Shown piece after piece: positions 27,946 through 39,818 of a stretch of DNA of 64,000 nt. The notes below the pieces were generated by a model that worked only from the letters and a program-made list of their open reading frames with translations, searched no databases and was not told the DNA's origin. The stretch is from NCBI RefSeq assembly GCF_004770155.1, contig NZ_RQFA01000048.1, positions 62,001 through 126,000 of the forward strand, given 5' to 3'. A program made the translations under genes and the position numbers. Each line of letters opens with the position of its first letter. The stretch's first letter is position 1. Origin of the DNA: Leptospira gomenensis. Its GTDB lineage: Bacteria > Spirochaetota > Leptospiria > Leptospirales > Leptospiraceae.

Positions 27946-28890
27946 TCAAAGTTCCTGCAAAAGACGTTTTTTAAATTCCTCACGATCCCTACCCGTAGGC
28001 AGCTTTCCGAAACCAGCCTTTAGATTGTCCCGAAGATGCGATAGTTTGGAAGTTGCGGGAATCGCGCATGTGACAGCCGAATGTGAAAGTATGAATTTTA
28101 AAAAAGCCTGACCGAAACTTTCGCAATCCCATTCGCGAAAAAAATCGGGAAGTACTTTTCCTTTTACGCGTCGAAACAACTGACCTTCTTCGAAAGGACG
28201 ATTGATCAAAACTGAAATACCGTTCGATTCGGCAAAAGGAAGAATTCTAGTTTCCGCCTCACGCGTAACGATCGAATACGGAATCTGTAAAAATTCCACT
28301 TTTTCTTTTTTGGCGATCCCCTCCATTTCCGAAAACGCGGACGAAACGTAGTGAGTCAAACCGACGTATCGAATACTACCCTTCTCTTGGAGAGTTTTGA
28401 GATATTTCAAATGAATATGAGCATCTACTAAATTATGAATTTGGAATATATCGATCTTATCGACGCCGAATCTTCGAAACGAGGAGTCGATCTGGGTCTT
28501 ACCGGCCGTTTCACCGCGAATCCAGACTTTGGTCGCGAAAAAGATTCTTTTTTTATCGATCGGGGACAACCCGGAAGACAATAAACCGACGATCTCCTCG
28601 GATCGCCCGTACATCGGGGAAGAATCGACCACACCTCCGCCGGAACGGATGAACTCGTTCCATACTTCCATAAGCGTCGTCAACGAGGAAGAATCGGAGG
28701 ATACGTCCATCGTTTGCCAGGTTCCCAATCCTATCGCGGGAATTTTTTCTCCGGAACTACGAACGGTCCTGTGCAACATTCCGTTGTTCTCCTTTCCCAA
28801 AGAATCGGAAAACGAATTTATATACCCGCTTAAAAACGCAAGAAGCGTTGCGGAATCCCTTAAAAATCGACCGCGAGATATCTGTTTCAT
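27946..28890 (-). CDS. Aldo/keto reductase
   Basis: This 314-residue protein belongs to the NAD(P)H-dependent aldo/keto reductase family. The catalytic tetrad is visible: Asp and Tyr in GVVDSSPMYGRSEE, Lys in FFATKVWI and His in DIFQIHNLVD. The cofactor-binding end is INRPFEEGQLF and AIPATSKLSHLRDNLKA. The N-terminus (ISRGRFLRDSATLLAFLSGY) looks like a signal or anchor and recalls a Tat signal, but it has RGR rather than the twin arginine. The enzyme may therefore be membrane-associated or exported. The substrate is unknown. Confidence 0.85.
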   Translation of the reverse strand: MKQISRGRFLRDSATLLAFLSGYINSFSDSLGKENNGMLHRTVRSSGEKIPAIGLGTWQTMDVSSDSSSLTTLMEVWNEFIRSGGGVVDSSPMYGRSEEIVGLLSSGLSPIDKKRIFFATKVWIRGETAGKTQIDSSFRRFGVDKIDIFQIHNLVDAHIHLKYLKTLQEKGSIRYVGLTHYVSSAFSEMEGIAKKEKVEFLQIPYSIVTREAETRILPFAESNGISVLINRPFEEGQLFRRVKGKVLPDFFREWDCESFGQAFLKFILSHSAVTCAIPATSKLSHLRDNLKAGFGKLPTGRDREEFKKRLLQEL

Positions 28891-28987
28891 TCCGATAACT
28901 TCTTAAATAAGGATCCCATTTTAGGACGAAGCGGTCGAAATCGGAAGTAAAAAACGAACCGTCAGCGCATTCGATCAAAAAATCGTA

Positions 28988-29878
28988 TCAATTGGATTTC
29001 CATCTATATTCAACCTTTTTAATACTTCGTTTTGAAAGTACTTTCACTTTTCCGTCCCTCTCCAGATGGATTTCGGTTTCATTTTGTTGGGTTATATTAC
29101 CGAATTCGTATGTTCCGTTTTTCAAGGTAACGCGAATCAGCCCGCTGGTTTCGGAGTCTTCGGGAAAATCGGTGTTTTTATCGTGATCTTTAAGAAATTG
29201 TATTTCGATACGTCGATTTAATACGGAGGCGTTGTCGTCCAGAGAGCGTACGATGGGACGACGCGATCCGAATCCGAGAGTTTCGATCCGACCCGATCCG
29301 ATCCCTTTGGAAACAAGATATTTCTTAGTTGCGGAAGCCCTCTTTTCCGAAAGTTCCTCGTTGGCGCGTTTATCGCCCGTTAAATCCGTATGTCCCGATA
29401 TCAGAATTCGGGTGAATTTTCGTTTCGCAAGATAATTGGCCAATCCGTCCAAAACGGGAAAGGATTCGGGTCGGATCTGATCCGAATTCAATCGGAAATG
29501 TACACCTTTTAAGACCATAGAATCGGCGTTTCGGACAAAATCCGATTTAGGTTTGATACAATTCACTTCCACGCTTCTAGTATTAAACAGACCTCCGATA
29601 ACTACGTGGACGAACAAGTCACCTAACCCTCGTTTGATGCTAATATTCTCGATTCCCTCTGCGCACTCCGCCCGTTCATGTCCTCCTTCGAAATATCCGA
29701 GAATGTAACTTTTCGAAATATGTCTGACGTCCTCGCTGGAGTCGCCGATTCTCTGAAGTTTAGAAGGTATAATCACTGTTTGATGACAACCGCACAAGGA
29801 ATACGTAAGATAGATAAGAACCGGAAGTAAAAAACGTTTCCTTTGAAAACGGATCGTTTCGCAAAAATTCAATGGCAT
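28988..29878 (-). CDS. Lipoprotein with Bor-like domain fused to OmpA domain
   Basis: This 296-residue protein has a lipoprotein signal ending at LCGC. Residues about 50-110 (SYILGYFEGGHERAECAEGI, then GGLFNTRSVEVNCI) resemble the small Bor/Iss outer-membrane lipoprotein fold. From about residue 120 comes an OmpA C-terminal peptidoglycan-binding domain (VHFRLNSDQIRPESFPVLDG, LISGHTDLTGDKRANEELSE, SVLNRRIEIQF). A C-terminal tail (IRVTLKNGTYEFGNITQQN) forms a further small beta module. It should anchor the outer membrane to the wall. Its start overlaps the end of the upstream Bor-like gene, its closest relative here. Confidence 0.8.
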   Translation of the reverse strand: MPLNFCETIRFQRKRFLLPVLIYLTYSLCGCHQTVIIPSKLQRIGDSSEDVRHISKSYILGYFEGGHERAECAEGIENISIKRGLGDLFVHVVIGGLFNTRSVEVNCIKPKSDFVRNADSMVLKGVHFRLNSDQIRPESFPVLDGLANYLAKRKFTRILISGHTDLTGDKRANEELSEKRASATKKYLVSKGIGSGRIETLGFGSRRPIVRSLDDNASVLNRRIEIQFLKDHDKNTDFPEDSETSGLIRVTLKNGTYEFGNITQQNETEIHLERDGKVKVLSKRSIKKVEYRWKSN

Positions 29879-30204
29879 GATATTTCTATGGACCTAGGGG
29901 AATAGATTCCGAGCGTAAGTTGTTCGCAGACGCCGTTCCAAAGCGTCGAATACTGATGTATTTCCTTGATCCCCCGACTAGGACACAACGAAGATTCGTC
30001 GTATTGAATCTTTCTCGGAAACAAACCCATCAGATAGTAATCCTGTTTAAACGTGATCGTTTTTCCCTGCGTTTCGCTGCCTTCTTTCGTTTTTTTTGTC
30101 TTTACGGTCGGAGCCAATTCGACTCTGGCATGTTGACAATTCCATAAATTAGCGATTATGAATATGGATAATAGCGGAGTTTTTCTAAGAATAAACGAGA
30201 TCAT
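29869..30204 (-). CDS. Bor/Iss-like small lipoprotein
   Basis: This protein of about 111 residues has a signal peptide (FILRKTPLLSIFIIANLWNC) whose last residue is the candidate lipidated cysteine. The mature part reads YYLMGLFPRKIQYDESSLCP and ends EQLTLGIYSPRSIEISC. That pattern matches Bor/Iss family lipoproteins: a hydrophobic FxxxG strand, a Cys-containing turn, then LGIYTPxxxxVYC. Bor proteins are outer-surface lipoproteins linked with serum resistance in E. coli; the same role here is only a guess. I chose the ATG at 30204 because it gives a normal signal peptide and leaves the DUF1554 gene clear. It overlaps the following OmpA fusion gene. Confidence 0.7.
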   Translation of the reverse strand: MISFILRKTPLLSIFIIANLWNCQHARVELAPTVKTKKTKEGSETQGKTITFKQDYYLMGLFPRKIQYDESSLCPSRGIKEIHQYSTLWNGVCEQLTLGIYSPRSIEISCH

Positions 30205-30211
30205 ACGATCG

Positions 30212-30982
30212 TTACCTTTGTACGCAGTATATATTGATCGCCTGATTACACGCATAAAAGCCGCCGTTGTCTATATAACCGGCCGCTACGTGCGAAACTC
30301 CGACCATGGCGAAGTTGGGATTGGGCGCGCCCGTCGTCCAGGAAGTACAAGTCCCTCCCGCAGTGGGGGCCCAATTCGGTAGGATGGTTATCCCCGTATA
30401 CATTGCGATCAATCCGGGATCGGGAGCGTTGTCGTAATTCGCGGGTAATTCCGCGGAAGCGTTCGTAACGCCGAGTTGTAGATTGAAATTGTTAAGCGAA
30501 TAATAACGCGTATTCGGATAAAGCACCCAATCTATGGTAAGGCTTCTGCTCACGACTTCATCCATTAGAAGAGCCTTATATTCGGAGCCCGTGGCGACGC
30601 CGGGTGCGTTTAAGCCGATCGCCGCGGTTTGGCAAGTGGAATCCGCACCGCTCACTCCTCCTAGATTTCCGTTGGGAACCGCTTGCATAAAAACCGCGCA
30701 ACCGGAAGCGGAAGAAAAACAAGGAACGACGGTCGGAGTACTTGGATCGCCCGGGCCGCTCGGATTTCCGGGATTTCCTTCGCCCGCCGCAAGTAACAAA
30801 GGCGCCAAGGACAAAGCGGAATTCGAAGCCTTTGAATCTTCCTTCGCCAGTGCGGTAAGTCCGGGCCATGCCGTACAAGAGAATAAATACGACGCGCAGA
30901 AAAGACTGCAAAAAATTGACAGGATCCTCGGCCGAAATCCATGAGCCTCGCCGAGAAGAAACGATTTTAGAATAGGGGTCAT
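30212..30982 (-). CDS. DUF1554 lipoprotein (Leptospira family)
   Basis: This 256-residue protein has a signal region with lipobox-like CASYLFSC. A flexible Gly/Pro/Ser-rich linker follows (GEGNPGNPSGPGDPSTP), and then a DUF1554 domain from about residue 95 (CAVFMQAVPNGNLGGVSGAD, then SEYKALLMDE). DUF1554 is a fold seen in many Leptospira surface lipoproteins, related to collagen-endostatin-like and C-type-lectin-like modules. Paired cysteines near the C-terminus (GTCTSW, YACNQ, IYCVQR) suggest disulphides outside the cytosol. It probably sits on the cell surface. The start lacks a good ribosome binding site, and no better one is available. Confidence 0.85.
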   Translation of the reverse strand: MTPILKSFLLGEAHGFRPRILSIFCSLFCASYLFSCTAWPGLTALAKEDSKASNSALSLAPLLLAAGEGNPGNPSGPGDPSTPTVVPCFSSASGCAVFMQAVPNGNLGGVSGADSTCQTAAIGLNAPGVATGSEYKALLMDEVVSRSLTIDWVLYPNTRYYSLNNFNLQLGVTNASAELPANYDNAPDPGLIAMYTGITILPNWAPTAGGTCTSWTTGAPNPNFAMVGVSHVAAGYIDNGGFYACNQAINIYCVQR

Positions 30983-31106
30983 TCGGTTAACCGGAAACGT
31001 TAGAGTTCCTCAATAAGAAGTAACCTTTCAGACCCTAAAATTAACCGGAATTTGGGAAATTTTTTATATCCCTATACTATGAAATTATAATATCGAATCA
31101 ATTGTT

Positions 31107-33853
<2,747 letters not shown>

Positions 33854-33857
<4 letters not shown>

Positions 33858-34987
33858 TCTTTTTCTCCGAAAAGTTCTTCACCCAAAAACGAATAATAAG
33901 CGAGTTCCGTTTTACGGATCGTGTTTTTGATCGAAAACCGTTTGACGGCTTCCCTGTTGAATATCCCGAAGGTTTTTCGGAGTTTCGCATCATCAATTAG
34001 AATTTCATAATATTTTGAAAGAGCATCGACGTCGCCGACCTCCGCCAAAAAAGCCCCGCTTTCGTGGGTCAACATTTCGCCGATTCCTCCGCCCTTGGTG
34101 GCGACTACTGGAAGTCCGACGGCCATCGCGTCGAGAACGGACGTTCCCAAACCTTCCTCTTTGGAGGTCAGCGTAAAAATATCGAAAACGGAAAGAATAT
34201 CGGGAACGTCCTCGCGGTAACCCGTAAAGACGACCTTATCGGAAATTCCCAACGTTGCGGACAAATCCTCCAATTCTTTTCTGAGTTCGCCTTCGCCCAC
34301 GACGAGAAGTTTGAAATTTTTAGAAGGATCCAATGCGGAAAGCGCCTTCAAAAGGGTTTTTTGATCCTTATGATCGACGAGGGCCGCGACGTTTCCGATC
34401 ACGATCGTATCTTTTTTGATTGAGAATTCCTTTTTATACCGCGCCGGATCGGGTAATTTTTTGGCGAAGGAAAAATCGATTCCGCTATGAACCGTGACGG
34501 TTTTGGCCGGATCGACTCCGTCCCGCAGAAGGATTTCCCGGATTTTATTCGAAACCGTCAGAAAGAGATCGTTGCGTTTGGACTTATATTTCCAGATAGA
34601 AAATAAATTCTTACGAATGCTAAAATCCACTCTTCTGGAAACGACGAGTTTGATCTGCGGAAGTTTGGATTTTGCAAAGAGGGCCAATGTATGCGCCTTT
34701 GCCGTATGAGTATGAATCAACCGGATTTTTTTTTCCCGAACGAGGGAACGAATCGCCTTCACCGAGGCGAGGTCCCATTCCCCCCGCATCTCCAAAGCGT
34801 AAAACGGAAGGTTATGGTCGGAACACCGTTTCTCCAAGGCGGATCCTGGTTTGCCGAGGACGAGTTGCGGAATCTTTTTTTTCTTTAAACCTTCCGCCAA
34901 AAGGAGAAGTTGTCGCTCTCCTCCTCTCCAGCCGGTTTCGGTATCAATATGCAAAATCACCCGCTCAGTTTTCAACGGAAGGTCCAT
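33854..34987 (-). CDS. Glycosyltransferase family 4 protein
   Basis: This 377-residue GT-B enzyme transfers a sugar from a nucleotide donor. The N-terminal domain contains [20 protein letters not shown] and the [16 protein letters not shown] segment. The C-terminal donor-binding domain contains [34 protein letters not shown] and [20 protein letters not shown], with the E-x7-E signature of family 4. The protein lacks a signal peptide and probably acts at the inner face of the membrane in LPS or glycolipid synthesis. It overlaps polA by 4 nt, an odd partner that may only reflect compact packing. Confidence 0.85.
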
Positions 34988-35086
34988 TTCTGCAAGGAAT
35001 CCTTAAAAAAATCGTGGAACAGACGCATTTCCTTATAACAGAAATAATTCCAATATAATAAAATCATCTTCTATAAGGAAACAAAT

Positions 35087-35864
35087 CTGTGGGAACTCCT
35101 CGAAATAATTGCGAATGAACCGACCGCTATTTGCTTCAGCCTAACCGTTTCGTCCAACGGGGTGGAAAAACGGTCCGCACAGGGACGACTGGGGAATCGG
35201 ATTTTAGGAAGGAAAGGAAAAAGGGGCTCCGTATCTTTCACGATCCGAAACCGGGAATCGAATCGAAAATCGCCGAATTCGTCCGAAAACTTCCGATCAA
35301 AAGCGAAATCGTAATCAGTCATATTCGTAAAGCGAATCGAGGCAAAGTGGAATTAAGAAACACACTCCCTTTTGTCCGGGAAATCTAGGGTTCCTACCGA
35401 GCCTTCGCGCACAACGGTCCGTTCAAAAAAATCCAATCCGAACCTCTGGCAGAATTTATTCTGGTCGGAACTACGGACTCAAAACACGCGTTTTGTTGGC
35501 TACTCGGCAAACTCAAAAAGAAACTTCCTCATCCTCCCCCCTCCGACAAGGAACTTTTCCAAGCTGTGGGAACCTCCTGTGGGAACTCCAGCAAAAAGGA
35601 GTTTCCAATATTCTTCTCAGCGATTCCAAAAATCTCTCCGCGTACTGTTTCGCCAAACTTTCCTGGATTACGAGACAATCTCCGTTCGGCAAAGCCGCCT
35701 CGAGGACGCGGACCTCTCATCGACTTCCGCAAAGTAACGACAAAGGGCGATCAGGTGACCGTGATCGCAACCGAGCCCTTGACCTCCAACGAACAATGGA
35801 ACCGTTTTCAACCGGGACAATTCAGGTTTTGAGAAAGGGAAGAATCGTATTCTCCGAACGGTAA
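35087..35864 (+). pseudogene. Decayed class II glutamine amidotransferase (YafJ-like)
   Basis: Pieces of a class II glutamine amidotransferase occur in the right order but different frames. An opening [11 protein letters not shown] is followed by [11 protein letters not shown], then a TAG. The next frame gives [39 protein letters not shown] and NTLPFVREI, then a second TAG where the family has Trp. The same frame continues with AFAHNGPFKKIQSE and TTDSKHAFCWLLGKL. Later frames supply NILLSDSK, LSWITRQSPFGKAAS and VTVIATEPLTSNEQWN. The first two codons read CTG TGG where the family has Met-Cys, so the nucleophile is lost. A good ribosome binding site (AAGGAAAC) still precedes it. Confidence 0.85.
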
Positions 35865-35942
35865 GAAGGGTTTGTCGGAATTCCTGCAAGTTCTACACTG
35901 ACCGTAATTCTAAAATCCATTGTCTAAATCAAAGGCGAACGT

Positions 35943-37364
35943 ATGAAAATCCAATTTGCGGCCATGGACTATCGTTCCGACGATTCGTTCGAAACGGCGG
36001 AGTATCAATTCGAAGGAAGTTTGGAAACCGGCTGGGATATTTCCAGAAACGGAAAGGAATACCTACATCTCGGACCCGGATACAAACTGCTCAAATCGAA
36101 ACTCTGCGGAGTTTGTTCCACGGATTTAGCCCGCCGTTTTTTGCCCTTCCCATTACCGCAAGTGATCGGGCACGAGGTGATCGCGGAAGATCCGGAACCG
36201 ATCGACGGAGTCAAACAAACCTATGTAGTCGAAATCAACGATACCTTTGAAGCGCGCGGGCAAAAACCTTCGGACGAATTTTGTGAGGAAGGAATTCCGA
36301 CCCACAGTCCGGAACGGAAAGTTCTCGGAATCGACAGGCTACCCGGCGGATTCGGTCCATACATTTTGGCTCCGCAGAATGCGGCGATACCATATACGGG
36401 GCTTCCCGACAAAACCGCGGTTTTGATCGAACCGTTTGCCGCTTCCTTACAGGCGGTCGTAGCATCTCCTCCCAAACCGGGAGATCAAGTCGCCGTATTG
36501 GGACCGAGACGATTGGGAAGTCTCGTCATAGCAGCGTTAGCCGCTTATCGAGCTTCCTCGAAAATCGACTTCAAAATTTTCGCCCTTGCGAGGCACGATC
36601 AACTACTGAAACTTGCGCTCAACCTGGGAGCCGACGAAAGTATCGATCTTAGAAAACGGAACGTCGAATCTTTGGCGGAGCGTTTTTCGATCGTTTACGA
36701 CACGACCAGCACCGTCTCTGGATTCGAAAGTGCATTAAAACTTTCTAATAGAGAATTGCATCTAAAAACGACGAACGGCCAGGAGGTTTCGGGTGTAAAA
36801 AAACTCACCGAATTGGTCGTGGACGAAATGTCTCTGATGAAATTCGACGAAAAAAACCTTCGCTACGGCTGGAAAAACGAAGACCGCACAAACCGCACTG
36901 TATACGTCGCGCCGAGCGTGGGAAAATTGGAACTCCCGGAAGGATTCAAAGCATATTACGGAAGTATAATGGATGCTGAAACGACCCTCGCTTCTCCGGA
37001 ATTCAAGGGACACGTTCCGCGTTTCGATCTTGGAATCGCGGGAACTGCGGAGGAAATCGATCTTCTTATCCGCCCCAATCCTTCCCACGAAAACTCGCTA
37101 ATCCGTCCAAGAAGCGCGATTCTTTTTAAAGGCCGATCCTCTGGAAATGATCTATTAGAATTTTTGAATGCAGGAAAATCCGTTCACACGTCTCGTTGCG
37201 GAGACTTTCATCTTGCAATCAAACTGCTGCAGGAAAATCCGACCGTCACCGAAGCCCTCGAACGAAACATGGTGACACATTCCTATTCTCCGGAAAATCT
37301 CCCCGAAGCCTTTGAAAAAGCGCACACTCCCGAAGCCGTCAAAGTAATCATTACACATGCTTAA
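35943..37364 (+). CDS. Zinc-dehydrogenase-like (MDR family) protein
   Basis: This 473-residue protein belongs to the medium-chain dehydrogenase group. The catalytic-domain residues appear as KLCGVCSTDLAR (zinc ligand Cys) and QVIGHEVIAE (His-Glu). The four-cysteine structural zinc lobe is missing; only one Cys remains in that stretch. The nucleotide-binding turn reads VAVLGPRRLGSLVIA in place of GxGxxG. An unusual insertion of roughly 100 residues follows the Rossmann domain. The function is unknown, and loss of dehydrogenase activity is possible. Its end overlaps the start of the next gene by 8 nt, so the two are translationally coupled. Confidence 0.75.
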   Translation: MKIQFAAMDYRSDDSFETAEYQFEGSLETGWDISRNGKEYLHLGPGYKLLKSKLCGVCSTDLARRFLPFPLPQVIGHEVIAEDPEPIDGVKQTYVVEINDTFEARGQKPSDEFCEEGIPTHSPERKVLGIDRLPGGFGPYILAPQNAAIPYTGLPDKTAVLIEPFAASLQAVVASPPKPGDQVAVLGPRRLGSLVIAALAAYRASSKIDFKIFALARHDQLLKLALNLGADESIDLRKRNVESLAERFSIVYDTTSTVSGFESALKLSNRELHLKTTNGQEVSGVKKLTELVVDEMSLMKFDEKNLRYGWKNEDRTNRTVYVAPSVGKLELPEGFKAYYGSIMDAETTLASPEFKGHVPRFDLGIAGTAEEIDLLIRPNPSHENSLIRPRSAILFKGRSSGNDLLEFLNAGKSVHTSRCGDFHLAIKLLQENPTVTEALERNMVTHSYSPENLPEAFEKAHTPEAVKVIITHA

Positions 37365-39816
37365 AACCGGAAAACTCAGGGCAGTAGAGACTTCGCTCGG
37401 ATCCGTTCTTACGGAAAAAGAGGACGGGATCTGGGAATTGGATCTGCAGTCGTTGCGGATCTTTACCGGCCTTTCCATTCTATCGAGGACCCTCGGAGAG
37501 GAAGTGATCGAACAGGTTCAAAACGGAATCGGCGATGTTACGATATTCCACAAGATCAATCCGAACATCAACAGGGAACTTTTGGATATGCACATCGGGT
37601 ATATTCAAATTTATGCACGTGCCGGCGTGTTAAAGGACGTATTACTTTTTAAAGAGGAATTCCAGGATCACCTTAGAACCGTATTCGGCACGTTTCAAAG
37701 ACAGGTTTGGGCGAAAAAGATTCATCCCGAGTTTTACGGAGAAAATCCGAAAACCTCCGGAATTTTCGCGCTCGTATTTCCGTTTCACCATACTAGCCCG
37801 AATGAAAACATCGATTATCAATTCATCCTCGAACGGGTTCCCAATCAAAAAGAAATCGGAGAATTTTTCTTCCGCTTGACGGTGGAGAATTTCGATCGAG
37901 CCAACATAGACTTGACCGCGGTGCCTCACACGATAGTGGACGACATCGGCTCTCGGATATTCATCGCAGGAAGTACGAAAATCGCCGAGGCGATCAACAA
38001 CGGAATTCTCAGCGCGGCGCAAAGGGGAGAACGCTCCTACGTGGAGGAAAATCGTTCCTTTTCCAGGGTATTCGAACAAATAGAAAAAACCGCTCTCGGG
38101 AAATTGGACCAGATCAGCCTTTTTTGGGACAAGGGTTTTTCGGAGTCGATCGTAAAAACCGACCCTCTGGAAGCACTTCCTTTATTTAAAAAGATTTTTC
38201 TAATATTAGAAGATCATGAAATAACTAGACACCTAAAGGAAGGATTCACCGTAAAAGTACGTTTAAACGAGAATCATTGCGTCTATATCGACCTATCCAG
38301 GCTCGATCGGGTATTAAATTTCAGCTTCAACGCAAAACGAACGACTCTAGATATGAATCACTATCTGAAACGGATGCCCATTCTGGAAAAAATCGCGAAC
38401 CGGGAAAAACATTCCCTAGATCTTTCCGGATTCAACGTTTTTCTAATACATCATATCACTTCCGAAATCGTCGCATTGATCGAAACGTTCAGACGTTTAC
38501 GATGCGGACAACTTACCGTAGCGTTCGTAAAATACGGAGGGGTCGTTCCTCCTGCGTATTTGGACGTATTACTGGACGTACCGACGGATCGTTTTTTTAT
38601 GTCCGGGTTACAATTGAAAGTAGGACCCAAAAATAAGATCTACTATTCCGTATCTCCGATCTACAGCGAAACCTCCGGATTAAAATCCTTATACGATCGA
38701 CTTGAGGAGGAAAAACTCGGTTTTTTCGAGGCGATGAAATTACTTTCAGGAAATTTATTTCTGAAAGACCTTTTGGATTCGTACCGAAAAAAGGAAAAGA
38801 CCATCCTCGTGGAAGACGGGGGATACGTTGCGCCTTTTTTTAACGAATATGCCCTTTCCGGAAGAAACCTCGCTTCAGTGTGCGAAGAATATTCGGTAAA
38901 CGAAGCCGTTCCCGAACTTTCTTTCGCCCGCTTTTTGTCCGAAACGTTAGTCGGAACCGTAGAGCATACAAGAAACGGATACGATCGACTAAACTTCGTC
39001 CTGGATAAAAACGGTAAACTTTTTTTACCTTCGTATTCGATCGCGATTTCGGAGCAAAAAGTCCGGGAAGAATCGAAAGAAGTCGCGTATTCCATTCTCA
39101 ACGCGATCGAGGCGATCTTAAACGGACAAGGGATGATTCTTTCCTCGCGAAAACTTCTCATTTTAGGTGCAAAAGGTAATATCGGAACTTTTCTCTGCAA
39201 ATATCTCGAATCCAGACTTCACGAAACGGACCCCGGCCCGATCCAAGTGGACCTCAAGGTTTCCGATCCGGGAAACCGACAATATACGAAGATGGACGAA
39301 ATTCCTAAGGAGGAATTTTACTCCAGAGATTTGATCTTAGGAGTGATCGGAAATTCTATATTAAAAAAATCTCATATTGAAGATTTGATTATTAACGGAA
39401 ATAAATCGAAGGTTCTGATCGCTTCCGGCTCCACCAAAACGGCAGAATATACGGATCTTATAGACTGGCTAAACGAACTTTCCTTTTCCGAAGACAAAAA
39501 AATCGGCGGTTTTCCGGTCAAACTGGAATTCGATCGGATTCTGGATCCTCAATCGGGAATCGATCAGGGTGGCAAGGTCACTTTCTTTGTGGAAAAGGAC
39601 GGTTTAGAAATCGAAAAGACCTTCTTTTTGTTAAGCGACTTGAGTCCGATTAATTTTCTATTCTACGGAGTTCCGACCGAAGGAATGGACGCGATCATCG
39701 GACAACTCGCTTCCTGTGCGTTGGGAATCGCGGACCGATCCGCCAGCGGAAAACTTCCCGCACCCGGTCTGTATGCTGTCGATCACCAGATAGACGCGTG
39801 GGGAAATCCTCTGTAA
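37357..39816 (+). CDS. Large protein with adenosylhomocysteinase-like C-terminal part
   Basis: This 819-residue protein is not a standard family member. Residues 1 to about 350 are not recognised. Residues about 360-800 follow the order of adenosylhomocysteinase: LIHHITSEIVALIETFRRL (365), VEDGGYVAPFFNEY (485), GTVEHTRNGYDRL (535), SYSIAISEQKVREESKEVAY and the Rossmann turn LILGAKGNIGTFLCKYLES (602). Several catalytic positions differ from the true enzyme, for example VEHTRNG where adenosylhomocysteinase has SEETTTG. It may have a new substrate or be a sensor. It overlaps the upstream dehydrogenase-like gene by 8 nt. No signal peptide is visible. Confidence 0.7.
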   Translation: MLKTGKLRAVETSLGSVLTEKEDGIWELDLQSLRIFTGLSILSRTLGEEVIEQVQNGIGDVTIFHKINPNINRELLDMHIGYIQIYARAGVLKDVLLFKEEFQDHLRTVFGTFQRQVWAKKIHPEFYGENPKTSGIFALVFPFHHTSPNENIDYQFILERVPNQKEIGEFFFRLTVENFDRANIDLTAVPHTIVDDIGSRIFIAGSTKIAEAINNGILSAAQRGERSYVEENRSFSRVFEQIEKTALGKLDQISLFWDKGFSESIVKTDPLEALPLFKKIFLILEDHEITRHLKEGFTVKVRLNENHCVYIDLSRLDRVLNFSFNAKRTTLDMNHYLKRMPILEKIANREKHSLDLSGFNVFLIHHITSEIVALIETFRRLRCGQLTVAFVKYGGVVPPAYLDVLLDVPTDRFFMSGLQLKVGPKNKIYYSVSPIYSETSGLKSLYDRLEEEKLGFFEAMKLLSGNLFLKDLLDSYRKKEKTILVEDGGYVAPFFNEYALSGRNLASVCEEYSVNEAVPELSFARFLSETLVGTVEHTRNGYDRLNFVLDKNGKLFLPSYSIAISEQKVREESKEVAYSILNAIEAILNGQGMILSSRKLLILGAKGNIGTFLCKYLESRLHETDPGPIQVDLKVSDPGNRQYTKMDEIPKEEFYSRDLILGVIGNSILKKSHIEDLIINGNKSKVLIASGSTKTAEYTDLIDWLNELSFSEDKKIGGFPVKLEFDRILDPQSGIDQGGKVTFFVEKDGLEIEKTFFLLSDLSPINFLFYGVPTEGMDAIIGQLASCALGIADRSASGKLPAPGLYAVDHQIDAWGNPL

Positions 39817-39818
39817 CA

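Noticed and set aside
28806..28890. Tat signal peptide on the aldo/keto reductase
   Set aside because: The motif reads SRGRFLR, without the paired arginines, so Tat export is not supported.
37357..39816. Calling this gene a true adenosylhomocysteinase
   Set aside because: It is nearly twice the normal length, and catalytic segments are altered; only the C-terminal part follows the family order.
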